Program-made: the position numbers and the translations under genes
Notes under the pieces: generated by a model
The model's database searches: none
What the model was told of the DNA's origin: nothing
What the model saw: the letters and a program-made list of their open reading frames with translations, nothing else
Shown: positions 13,051-25,300 of the stretch, piece by piece
How the letters are laid out: every line of letters begins with the position of its first letter
How positions within the stretch are numbered: position 1 is the first letter of the stretch
Assembly (NCBI GenBank): GCA_013399305.1
Contig: VXAI01000375.1
Coordinates: forward strand, 187,947 to 251,946
DNA length: 64,000 nucleotides
Direction of reading: 5' to 3'
Source: Rostratula benghalensis
Lineage: Eukaryota > Chordata > Aves > Charadriiformes > Rostratulidae

Positions 13051-15615
13051 TGAGCCTAAGGCATTTTAACATTTTTAAATGTTAAAGTAACCATTTCAAG
13101 TAACCATTTACATTTCTTCAGAAGAATCTGAAGATAACTGTAGGGGCACTTTATTGCTCACCTTGTCATTGCTCTCCTAACACGTCCCTTATACTGTGTA
13201 TTTGCATATAGAGAGATATGGCATGAACAGCTAGTCACAAGGTTTCATCTATTAACAGTTGAGAAAGGAGTCAGTGAGGGGGAGCAATGTATGTCTTCAT
13301 CTTAGCTTAAACTGCCTATTGGAACATAGTTGCCTACTGGGTGGAAACCTAATTGTCCTAGTTCGAAAGATATCCCAGAAGTGATGGAGGATAAGTGTGG
13401 TATGGAAGACAATGGCAACAGAATCCTTGAAAGAAACCAGCATATGCCCAAAATAGAGCAGAAGAGACCGAGTGAAACATAAAAGCTAGTGCTACCTCCT
13501 GATTCTTACAAATCTGAGGTCATCCTGGAATAACTCAAAAGATCGAGCAACAGATATGAGTGAGAAAGGTAGTGGCTTCTAGTTTCCAGACTATGTTGCT
13601 ACATAGTTGTGAAAGGACAGCTTTCAGATAACTTCTAGTCTTGATCTGTACCCAATCTTTAATATAATTTATTTGAAGGAGTTTTGCATGCAAACTTTGT
13701 TTTTTGGTAGTTGCACTAGTTTTTAAAAGGACATTTTGGGATACTATTGAATTTGGAATAGTATTTGGAATGCTACTAATTGGAATCCCAAGTATATCTG
13801 AATTTTGGACAGTTGCGTGTTAATTTAACACAGTTGGCAAACAAACATGTTAGCATTTCCTCTTAACTTAATCCTCTGTTGTTTCTGGGTGGGTTTTTGG
13901 ACAGAGAGGAAATTTTTTTGTTTTAATGTGACTGTGGCAAAGAACATATTACAGTGCATTCCACTTCCAGATAGTAATTCTTTAAGTTACATAGCTTATT
14001 ATACTTTTGGATAAACAATTTGTAGTTGCAGAAGTGCACAAGTGTAGCCATTAAAATGTAGTTAATATAGGGCAATTTCAGTCTGAGGCTAAAACAGCTT
14101 GTAGTTACAGAAGATGACATAGATTGTTCTGTACAAATGAAAATGTGGCATAAAGCTCTATTTTTCATTTGTCAGCTTCTTAGTATTCTAATACCATTTA
14201 ATCAGATGTAACAGAGACAGTTTTCACTAGTGATTTTTAACTAGGAACAACTTCTGCACTATTTCTCTGTTCCTGAACTAAACAGGAAAATACAATGTGA
14301 AGACATAATGTTTTCTAGGTAACACACGGGAGACAACCAATGTGGTGAAGAGAAGATTTAGCCTAAGTATTATGAACCACTGAAGATCAAAAACATACAT
14401 TACTTTTTTCCTTGGCACAGCATCTGATGCAATGAGCAGCTCTTTCATGCATTTGTAGAGAGAAAACAGACTACTGAGAGAATGCTGAAGCATGTCTTCA
14501 TTTGGATCACTATCTGCCATTACTTAAATCTCAGCTACATCTTTGTATCCCTATTTGTGCTCCATGGAAAAAGTACTTGTCAGTTCTCAGTATGGGAAAG
14601 ACTGCAGTGATACGGTTGTAACCTCTACTACGCACCTATGGCAATTCTACATGGAAATCTAGGAGAAAGTAATTGGGTTTAAGGTGTATCAGTATAGTTC
14701 TGTCTGCTGTAAGCCTCAGCAAGCTGCTGCTAAGCATTTTAATCATATATAAACAAGAAAACAAGAATTCTAGAGCTGCTTTGGTGTACAGGGAGAGAGC
14801 TGGGTGTGTCTAGCTCTTATATCAGCAGCTGGTAATGAGTTTTGACAATCGCAGGAACAGCATAAAATCATATAGAGCTGAGATTCTGTATGAATCACTT
14901 TAGCAAATGTTGGGGACACAAATGAGAAAATAAACAGAAGAGATTTCAGACTTAAATGCAGCACATGAATGTTTATTGTGTGCTTGGGTATTCTAACTGA
15001 AAACATACATGTTCAACCAGTGTTACACCAGAAAATTATAGAAAATGTGACTCATTGAGAAATCAGAAAAAAAGTTACTGTATAAAAGGAATCATTAATA
15101 GATGGCAAAGTTTCTAGGAGTCTATTTTCTTGGCTTACTTGTTATTTAATGTCTTCCTCTCTAATGAGTAGGAGAATATAAAATAATTTCCAATGAAGTT
15201 TATGTAAAACATGTAGCAGTAAATAAAAATGGTCAGACAGATCAGTCATACTTAGCAGTCTAGTTCACATGGTGGGCCTGTACCTTGCATTTTAATAAAG
15301 CTGCATGTAATATTTCAGAACCATGAGCCCAGAACAGTTTACTAAGCAGGAAACTGAATCCAGAGAAGAGCAAATAGCAATGTGTTGGGGTTTTTTTATG
15401 ACTAATAAGTAACTGGAAATGAGACTCTGGTACACTCATGGTATTATTTATGTCATCGATCACACTTGTCTGAACTATTCTTCTCTTTTCTGTCTTTTGC
15501 TCCTATTGATTTGATAATAGGATCTTCTGAACCAAAAATTTACACAGTAACATTTGTGTTCCATTTCTTCCTTCCAAATATAAATATTTCCTTTTTTTCC
15601 CATCCTATTTCAACC
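13051..15615. other. Intergenic DNA, nothing recognised
   Basis: No coding exon, RNA gene or mobile element could be supported. Open frames are all under 85 codons and show no family resemblance. Confidence 0.6.
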
Positions 15616-15997
15616 TGTTCTGGTTCCGGGAGGGACAGGATTAATTGTCCCCTGACTCTAGCAAGGGCACAGGTATCCCATCCCCTGTGAGCCATGCCCA
15701 GGGCGTAGCCAGGATCTGGCCGGGCAGGGGAGAGGGAGAGGAAGGGGGTGGCGGCAGCGCGCGGTCCGGGAGGGTCCGTGGTGCGCTCGGTGAGCGGTCG
15801 GTATCGTAATCGTGTGTTTTATACTTCTTTAGCCGTGATACTGTTCCTGTTTTGTTGTTCTGTTAAACTGTCCTTGTCCCAGCCCACGAATTTTGCCTTT
15901 TTACTTCCGATTTTGCCCTTCCGGCTGTGGATGGGCTCAAGTGAGAGCGGCTGCCACGTGGTTCTTTGGTGCCGCCGTCTGAGGCAAAACCACGACA
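15616..15997 (+). mobile_element. Isolated LTR of an avian ERVL-like endogenous retrovirus
   Basis: The element begins TGTTCTGGTTCCGGGAGGG and contains GGATTAATTGTC, the GTGAGCCATGCCCAGGGCG block, a GC-rich centre (15720-15800), TTAAACTGTCCTTGTCCCAG and CCCACGAATTTTGCC. It ends AAACCACGACA. These blocks, in this order, are typical of LTRs widespread in bird genomes, and the ends have the TG...CA form. No gag, pol or env sequence lies on either side, so it looks like a solo LTR. I see no matching short target duplication (CAACC before, GACGT after), so a recombined or decayed boundary is possible. Its GC content contrasts sharply with the flanks. Confidence 0.75.
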
Positions 15998-17604
15998 GAC
16001 GTTTACTGTATTTGTGTAGAATACACGGGCAGAGAGGGAGGTACTGATGTGGGTGACATGTTTTTCCCCATACAGTTAACAGACTGTTCTGAAGCAGCAG
16101 TGACAGCAATGTCAAGCAGCAATGCTTTTTCCACTGCCAGTGAGATCAAATCTAGAATTAAAGAATTTCCTCTTCCATGGCATACGGTGCTCTTTCCTTT
16201 CTTTTTATTTGATTTCTTCCCCAATTTTTCTGGCCTAAACCACAAAACCTGAACATAAACTATCTACTTCCCTCAGCACTTTAAGCAAAGTGGTTATCAT
16301 CCCTCCCAGGTCTCAGGTTGGAGCTCTGTATTTTAAAGAACTTTGCAATTCTGACATAGAAATTAATTTATAGCATGCTTATAAGAATATGTGTTTAAAT
16401 TGATGTCCTCATCTATGAATATGCAGATCTTAATGGAAGAAGCTATTAGATTAAGCAAGAAAGTATATCAGTGCTAATCAATGGAGAAATGTTTGTGTCG
16501 AGCCTAACAGCTTCTCCTTCAAAGGATCAAACTGTGCAATGCAAACTAAACAATTCCTCCAGTGTGGAATTTTGCATTGGAGGAGATGAAAATAAAGTAT
16601 TTAATCATCAGTTCTCTCTTACTAGGTTGGCCAGAGACCGTAATTTATATTCTACTGTAATTAGAAATAACTAGATAGGTCAGTGTTGCAAAAATCTTTC
16701 ACAGGTCTCTTTCACAACAGCACTTTTCAAGAGGAGCAAATAAAAGATTTTGTGCTCTGATATATGGTGGTCCACTGACTTGAGAGGTAGTGCACATAGT
16801 GGTCAGAATTTTACAGCATTTGAGAAAAAATTTCTAACAATGACACTTATTTTCCTCTACAAACACTCCCAAAGGCAACAACAATAATAATAGGGCCTAG
16901 GAAAGCTGGGTAAAAAGTTGCTAGCAAAGCTGATAACACAGATGATTGAAAATATTCTTCTTTGCCAGGACCAACAGACTATTTTGTGTGTTTAAGCCGC
17001 ATTGCTTTGGACTTATGTAGATGTGTACAATGAAAAATTAACTTAAACAGATATCGTACTTTGCTAAGAGGTTCCGAAAGTGCACTGGAGTGCTCATAGA
17101 AATTTTGCACGGTTTGTGCATAATTACCTCCATGGTTATAAAGAAAAATATTTTTACAGGAACAGAAAAGATCGGGGGTTTATAAAGAGACAATGTATCT
17201 ACCTCAATACGAATGCTTTGACAATACTAATGCATTTTCCTGCCAGCATACATTAATTAAAGCCCTAAATTATTTCAGTGACCAAGAATGCAGAGATTAT
17301 TTAGAAAAAAAGTCTCAGGAACATCACTAGTACTTCCACAGTATGATGTCCTTAGAGTTAGGTGGTATTTTTTCTAAATAATAACAGTCAGTAATGATTC
17401 AAAAATTCAGTATGCTGTCCGCTAATGCCCTTCTTACATTCATTTCATGAAGAACAACAAACAAGTTTGCCAAAACTTGCTTTAATCCAAGATAAACAGG
17501 TTTTGCAGAGAAATCAGATATTTGCACCAATTCTATAACACTTTTGTGACCTCAGAAGTAGAGTGGTTGCCATCCAGAACAACTCCTTTTTGATATCTGG
17601 GCTC
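15998..17604. other. Intergenic DNA, nothing recognised
   Basis: AT-rich, with no supportable gene or element. No internal retroviral sequence follows the LTR. Confidence 0.6.
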
Positions 17605-17665
17605 TGAATCGCAGAATCAAAGCTTCATGTAGTTTTAGTCAGAAGGTACTGAAGATACTTAGAAG
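17605..17665 (-). mobile_element. Possible ancient CR1 tail relic
   Basis: TGAATCGCAGAATCAAAG followed by AGTCAGAAGGTACTGAAGAT resembles the reverse complement of a CR1 3' end (GAATCACAGAATCA ... GGTTGGAAGGGACCTTCAAGAT). It is short and diverged, so the call is tentative. Confidence 0.35.
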
Positions 17666-20600
17666 AGGAGAAGCAGCAAAATTACTGCCTCAGAGTACCT
17701 CTCTCTTACTCTCTCTAACACTGATCTTCACCAGCAAGTACTCTAGCCACACCAGACAAGTTGCGGAGGGCAAAAGCAGGGAGTGGGAGAACGTGGAATC
17801 ATCCACTGTAGGAGAAAAGGTTCAAGACCAGCAGTGGAACCCAAAGGTGCACAAGCCCTTTAAAGAAAAGTGGGGGTCCATAAGAACATTCTTCATTTTA
17901 ATTTTTATTTAGTCAAGAAGATAAAGGGGCAACAGGGCAGAAAGTTTCTCTGAGTTAACAATTTGATTCAACTACTTCCTTTAGCAGGTAAACAATTTTC
18001 TTTTTCTTTGGGAATTCCTGTTTGTCTTGAAAACTTTAAACAACACAAAACATTTACACAAAATGTGCAGTCATCAGTAGTTTCTGAGCAGCAGTTGGGA
18101 ATAATGGAAGCTGCCTGGAGTATGAAACAGGTACTTGATGAGCCAGTACACTAAGCCATAAATGACTGCACAGCACCACAGGAATTTGCATTCGAGGGAA
18201 TAGGATAGAACCTGTCTCTGTGTTCAGCACCTTCAACCATGTGCTATTAGTCATTACAGATATCCTAAGAATTGTCATATGCTGAAGTTAGGCTGCTTAC
18301 TGTGTGACAAAACCCCAGAGAATATAGGTAGTGCACTATCAAACACAACTTTTACTAAAAATTTTAAAGAATATTTTGAAAAGAACTTACATGGATTGAA
18401 ATCTTTACCTAACACCCTGCCAGAGAAAAATTGGTTTAATATGAGTTTTGTAAAACCTAATTAAAGCCTGAAAAACTGTGAAATACCTTCTTCTTAAATT
18501 TAGTTAAGAATGTTGAGTATTTGTGATGGAAGAGGTGAGAATATTTGTAGCATGGCTGAAACAGGACCCTTGGGGACTGTAGAAATAAGTTAAAATATTA
18601 AGATAATGACATGTCAGAAATTCCTTCAGTGAGTTGTTCAGAAGAGACACTACACAAAAGGAAAAGAAAAAAAAAAACACAAACACAACAATCAAACACA
18701 TGCTTCTGTTGTAGTTAGTGCCATTACTGTGGCATTATAAATTCTAGTGAGACAGAGACAAGACCTTGAGATACCTCAAACTCTTTCACAAATTCAAATC
18801 TCTTACTTCCTGACAGGCTAGCAGGTAAATCTATTTTTTAAAATGTTCACCTGAAATGGCATTTTAACTTAACTTTCCTTATTTATAATTTCATTTCCTG
18901 TTTTCTTTAATTACCAGTCTACTTTGCTCCGTCCCAGCTCAGCTCCCCATCAGGTTGTTTCCTCAGTCCGTGTTATTTCTTAAGCAAAACAGGGTGTTCT
19001 CCATGCTTCACACAGTGCTAAACACTTAGTTTTTGACTTCAGGAAAATGCAATAATGTGGTGTTGTAGAGGAAAAAAAACATTACTGTATTCTGAGTCGT
19101 TGTTAGAAATAAAGACATTGTTATAATTACTTGTCTACAGTTTTGAGATGCACAGATCTGAAATAAGATGAAAGCCTGAACTTTGCATTCCACTTAAAAG
19201 ATGTCAGGAATCCAAGAATATTTTAATGATATGGTCAAATAACTCTAGATTTCAAAACATACTGCAGGTCTTCTAAGAATAATTTAGGATTATATAAAGC
19301 AATTGTGATACACATTAAATACAATAAAAGCTATTTTTTTCATGCCTTGAAAATGTAGGATTGGTGTTTCTTTCTTTGGTGTTCCCTGTAATGAATGTTC
19401 ATCTCTATACTAGATTTGTTTGGAAAAAAATGGAAGATGATCCTGCTGATCCTGATTCTTCATCAATGAAATCTTATTTTAATTCATAATTTCCCATCTT
19501 ACATATCAGTCTTCCATATCATATTAGTTAAAAGTGATTTTGCCTGGGAAAAATTTAGATTACAGACTTAAGAGAAAAAGCACAGAATACTTGCTTTGCC
19601 ATTGCTTCACATCTTAAGTAGCCAGTTTGGGAAATTTAAAGCAGTGTATAGTATTAAGCAAATACAGTGGCAGCAGTTCATATTAACTTTTTCTAGTTAT
19701 AAATAACAGAAACAGAAAAAAGTTGGAGTATAATAATGTCTCTGAGGGAAATCATGATCACTTAGAAACACAAGCTCTCTCATTCAGCCAAATGCCTAAA
19801 CTAACAAATTTAAGCTCAGGAGTAGTCCCTTTGAAGTGAGTCCGATGTAATTTCCGAGGAATGTACTTTTTTAGATTAGACCCAGTAACTCATGTGAATA
19901 CCTAATAATTAGGTGTGGCAACCCTATGGATCCCCAAATAGAAGCCATAACCTCATCTAGATTTCCCTACAGAGTGGACTAGCCAAGTCAAGTATCTCTA
20001 AATGGAACCTAAAAAAAGGCATCTCTTATAGCTATGGCAGCAAATGTTGAGAGATATAGGGCCATTTCTAAAATCTCAACATCAAAAGTGTGTAGATAGC
20101 TACCTATATAAAGCAGTAGCTGAAAGAATAAATCACTAGTTTACCACACCAACAAGAGAGCAAACTGGATTGTTCTCTTTTAAAATATGGTAAGTATTGG
20201 CAGTAGTCACTTTGCCCTGGAATTTCCCTTGCCTTTAGATGGTTGTTTGTTTTAGTACTTGTCTTATTTAAACGTTATCAGGATTAAGAATCTTAAGGAA
20301 ATCACAAGTGAGAAGTGGTACTCTGATTTGGGTAAATACCATAGCTGAATTCTAGTTAAGTACTTCAGGAATCCCCTTCGAATGTGTCCTTGTAGTTTTG
20401 TTCATTAATTGTGTGATGGGCGATTCATAAAGTTTCTTGTTTTGAATACAGGCATATTTAATACTATAAACAAGCATTTTTGGATGACTGCATGCTATTC
20501 CGGAGGTTTCAGTCTTCATTTGGAAGATATAGCTGACAGATAATATCCAGATTTCCAAATGCTGAGTGGGTTCAAACTATCAACAAATGTGTTTCTATTG

Positions 20601-22184
20601 GGAAAAAGTATTTTTGCAGAAAAAGAATCTCTACTCAGATCAAGAAATTGCTTTTCTACTTCAAAGAGAACAACTCCATCTTATAATTTTTACATGCAGA
20701 GGCCGTAACCTAAATATACAGAGGATCTAACTGTGGCTCATGATTCTTGCATAGCTTCATTCTGGGATTATTTAGCAACAGGGAAGGCTCAGGTGGGACC
20801 AAAGTTTCTGATGAATTTGAGTCTCTGCCTGCAGGAAAGAATGGCTGTTGCTGTGTCACACTGTGTGTCCATCTCAACTCAACTCTGCCCCAGAAAGGAA
20901 AAGGAGCCATCATCATGTGAACTTCTCCTGGAACTCCCCATTTTTTCCCCGGCTTTCTTTAACTTGTTTCATGGCTCTCAGATTTAGTGGTGCTTGTATG
21001 ATCAATGTTGCATTGCCAAAATCATGCACATGAATAAGCATTGTAAAGAGTAATCTGAAGAACAGTATATAAGAACATTTTGCTTGAGATCTCTGTCCTT
21101 ACAGCTGATGATAAAGAACATATCTCCTATCAGACTTTATACATATTCCTTATTCTACCACCATATTATAGGAAGATAGCATTATATATTTAATGTTTCT
21201 GAGCTGCAGCTCAGAAATTATCCATTGACCACATTAAAACAATGCCATCCAGAAAAGAACGTGTTTAGCACAATCCTGGTACCCATGTGTCCAATCCCGT
21301 GTCACTTTTATCTATGATTTCTTTTCCTCTGTACCACTCCACTCATAAAAATTTATGAAACAAGTCAAAACTGCAAAGTTAATAGTTCCATTGTCTGGCA
21401 TTCTAAAAAGCAACCATTAATTGAAACGTAATATCTCAGTGTGGAAAGCATTGAAGAATGTGTAATAGCATGAAAACAAGAGTGTACTTTACACAGAAGA
21501 TCACCATATGCTTGTTTGGGCAAACTTTTTTTGTATAGTTTTTTTTCTTCACAATGCCTGTGACTTCAATTCTCAATTCAGTCCAGCCTCAAACCCTATT
21601 TTTTCTCTAATTTATGTTAAAGCAATTACAGAATCTATGAGGCAGTAGAAATTGTTGTAAGATCTTGATCCTGTGAGGCTCTAATTGCATTGCACGGCCC
21701 AGAACATGGTGTCGTCTTTCCATGACAAACGTGCCGAGTAGAAAAAACTGTAGATAAGTTGGTGTTTCTTTTGGAGCACAAAGTAAAAGGCCATTCAGAA
21801 TTAATCTCATAAACTCACACTCAGACTATTCCTTATATTTCACCTAGTAACTGGCTACCTCCTGATAATATCCATGAGGGATGATAAAATGGATTCCCGA
21901 GGAATGTAAAATCCAGGATGTCTATGAGATGGTCAGTAATATGAATTGAGATGAAGCAGGCTAAAATACAAAAGTTCTTTCCCATAAAGTAATTAACCTA
22001 TATTTCAAGAAACAGAGGAAGCTACTAGCTGAGTTTTAACCTGGAAGCTATGTGGAAAGCACCCCTTGTCTGTAGAAAATCTCTGAGGAGTGACAAGTCC
22101 CACCATGATGTGATTCCTATTGTTGGTTTCAGTGACTGTTCAGTTGTTTTACGTGTAGCACTTTAGATGTCGTCTCAGCTCCTC
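17666..22184. other. Intergenic DNA, one perfect palindrome
   Basis: No gene or transposon is recognised. Features of note are a 22-bp perfect palindrome at 21196-21217 and scattered short A or T runs. Confidence 0.6.
21196..21217. repeat. 22-bp perfect palindrome
   Basis: The half-site is TTTCTGAGCTG and the second half is its exact reverse complement, with no spacer. It sits in AT-rich intergenic sequence about 10 kb upstream of CD44 exon 1 and contains overlapping AGCT and CTGCAG cores. No function is evident. Confidence 0.9.
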
Positions 22185-22376
22185 TTAACTGAATCACAGA
22201 CTATTAGGTAAAAAGGTCTATTCATCCTATCCATCATTCAGCAGGATGAGCGTGTTCTCAGAAGGTATTCTACAACATAGCCGGTATTTTAGCAGGACCT
22301 TCCTAATGTTCAGATTAATTTTTTGCCTGTCTGAATTTCATCACTTACTCCAGTTGAGTGATTTTTCCTAGTCTTG
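22185..22376 (-). mobile_element. Old CR1 3'-region relic
   Basis: On the + strand, CTGAATCACAGACTATTAGG near 22190 resembles the reversed CR1 tail. CCTTCCTAATGTTCAGATTA near 22300 resembles the reversed CR1 segment that normally reads CTTCCTCATGTTCAGACGGA. The order fits a minus-strand CR1 3' end with internal loss. Divergence is high. Confidence 0.45.
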
Positions 22377-25300
22377 CTTGGCCAGACTACCTGCTTGGCA
22401 AAGAACTTCTTATTTGGCAAGGCTTACATCTGTTACTGAATAGGTTATTGCTTCAGCCCAAATCCATACCAGTAAAATCTGAAATCGCAGAGCCTTGCGA
22501 AAAGGAAAAAAAAAATCCAAGAAAAAACAGGGGGAGGTGGGGAAAGAATGAACTGCCTTAGACCTCACAGGGTGATATGCCCTTATCTGTAAGGCCACAA
22601 GTAGTGTTACTGGTGAGTTATGGCTAAATCCTACAATGTGCTCTGTTCTTTAGGTACGCTCACCCCAAGGGACTAGAGACATGGCCAGTGTACAGCATAA
22701 GAGGACAAAGAGATGTAACACCAAGCTGTGTAGAAGCATGAGTTCCTGAAAGCCGTAGATCACTACCAGAACGCAGCTGGTCCTAGCTAGCTAGGTTTAT
22801 CTGCAAGGCTAATTCCTTGACATTCAATGCCATGCAACTGTGGCTACAGTGTTTTTGGCTCTGAAGCGGGCTCAGCTGACAGCATGCTGGAGGTTTCTTT
22901 GCAATGCAGATGTGCAAATACCTGCCAAACTACTTCCTCCCTGAGGATTCTCTCATAAATGTCATACAAAAGCCATTCAGCCGTAGGTTCAGTTTCCCTC
23001 CCTAACTGTTCAAGCCAAATGGAGCTGCTTCAACATGAATGCTTGAGAGACACACAGCTTTAAGGGACCAAACTATTTACAAGCTAGTGGCACACTGTTG
23101 GGAGAGCATCTATGGTTGGAATGTTCATAGCTAATAAAGGACTTAAATCTGTTTCTTCCACACCCCAGACAAAAATATCAGTACAATCAAATATTCTGAT
23201 CTTACTCACTCATTAGGTATGTGTTTAGTGTGTTTAGTGCATTCTAGTTGAGATAATCACAATCTATATAATTTAGACTGTAATCTATATTTGCAGTTAG
23301 TGAAAAATGATAATTCTATTCCCTGAAATTCTCATACTATTGTGCAAAGGTTCTGCTGTGCCCTCTATATGATGCACACATATTTTGGAAGGAAATGAGT
23401 AGTCTCTAAAGAGATGCTATCTGAACTTCCTCAGACATTCAGCAAGAGTTTCTGGCTGCATGTGACTAGGAGCTTATGGTGTATTTTTACCTTTTTATTT
23501 CTCTGTTTCTGTGAGTGCTCCAATTAGATCTCTGATGGGCTAGGTTAGAAAAAATGCAAAGTGCATTGAAACTGCTAAACTCAGAAAAGAATGGGCCATG
23601 TGAACTCTGGATTTGAGATATCTGTCTGTAGAGAAATGTGTGATTAAGAAGGAAGGAAAAACTAGCCAGGCTGGGATTGAAAATCTGAATTTGAATATGG
23701 GAGGGAGAAGTTAAAAAAGAATCTTAAATAGTTGAGATAAGCTTTAGTATCCTTATATCTTTATTTGAACTAGGCTGTTGAACATTCATAGCCTATCTCA
23801 TATCCATGCCCCTTGAGATATGCTTCATATAATTAATCACTTAGAGAGTGATACATTTGTAAGACCTGATTTTGATGTAGGTCTATCCTTCCTGAGCTAA
23901 CTGATACCAGTGACTTTTCTCCTGTATAAGGGAAAGAAGCTTTACAAGAGAGCAATTAACACATTCCATTTTGTCCCAAGTCTCTCAAAAACCTGTTTAG
24001 TATGATACTCTTTGTGGCATTGCCTAGCAGTTTCTGCTTGCTAGATAGTGGTATGCAGAGTTTATTATAGTACCAGATCTATCGGGATAAAAGGACAGTT
24101 TTTTCTTCCTTTTATTATTTCTGCCTCTCCTACCCATTCCCCAAGGGATACTTTTCAATAAATTATTGTAACAATTAAAGAAAGGTCAGTTAAAGAAAAT
24201 AAACTCAGTGGAGTCGAATCTTAGCTGAATCTTCATGTGTATCATCTTTATCTTAATGTTTATTGCAAAAGATAGGAAAAGGGGCTTTTTACTGATGGGA
24301 CTCCCAGGTACAATGAACAGCAGATAAACTGCAGATTCTTGCTATTTCTTATATCCATTTGTGTATCACTGAATTTGCTCTCATATAATATCTCTGAAAT
24401 CTCAGATGACTCAGACACAGATCATTTCTTGTAAATTCAGCGCAAGTTGGCTGAAACTTTAACATCTCAAGGAGTCTTAATAGCTTTCCAGATCTAACTT
24501 GTTCAAAGTGCTGTTCAGACATGACCTACTTAATCCTTCCAACACTTCAATAAAATGTTTAGCATTCATAAGTAATGTTTTAGAGATGAACAAATAACTT
24601 GTAATATACTACTTATTGTTGGTTGTACATTTCTGCAAATTAAAAGTTTGTGAACACATTGCAAATATTTTAGATACGCATTATTCAGAAGAATCTGGTA
24701 AATTCCTGAACAAATACTTTCTTTACCAATGAATCACAGGTGATTGAAAAAGTAGTATGCAGGAACCAAAAAATTATATCAGGTTGGTTAGCAATTATGA
24801 TCATGTCATACTGTGGCATTTCATGATTAGGGTATTGATAAAAATCACCAGCATAGTGCAAATTTTGTAATTTACACTTGCATAAATAATTTAATTTTTT
24901 TTTCTGTATAGAATTTCTCTCTCTCTAATATCTCTTGCAGGCTGATCCTGTCACCTCAAACATCCCTCAAAGGCAACGCAAAAGGATTGCCACTGAATAT
25001 AAGTAAAATCTCAAAATCATATTCAAGTTAATATTTTTTCTTAAATAAACATAACTGAACTTTTACTAACTATGTATTAATATCCCTAATTAGTGCTTAT
25101 TTTTCATTTATAAAATAGCGGCTTTCATTGGTATTCAAGAGTTGTTGAGTAGGCAATGAATGTGTTGTCTAGTGTGACAATTCTGAGTTCTAAGATAAAC
25201 TCACTGTAATAGCATTGAGGTCCTCCCTTGTCTATTTTTCTACCAGAAATTCAGGAACATGGAAACGTACAAAACCATAGCTTCTGTCTCACTACTTCTA

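Noticed and set aside
15748..16115. Open frames of 98-99 codons on both strands
   Set aside because: They overlap the GC-rich LTR and its flank. LTRs are non-coding and the frames match no protein family I recognise.
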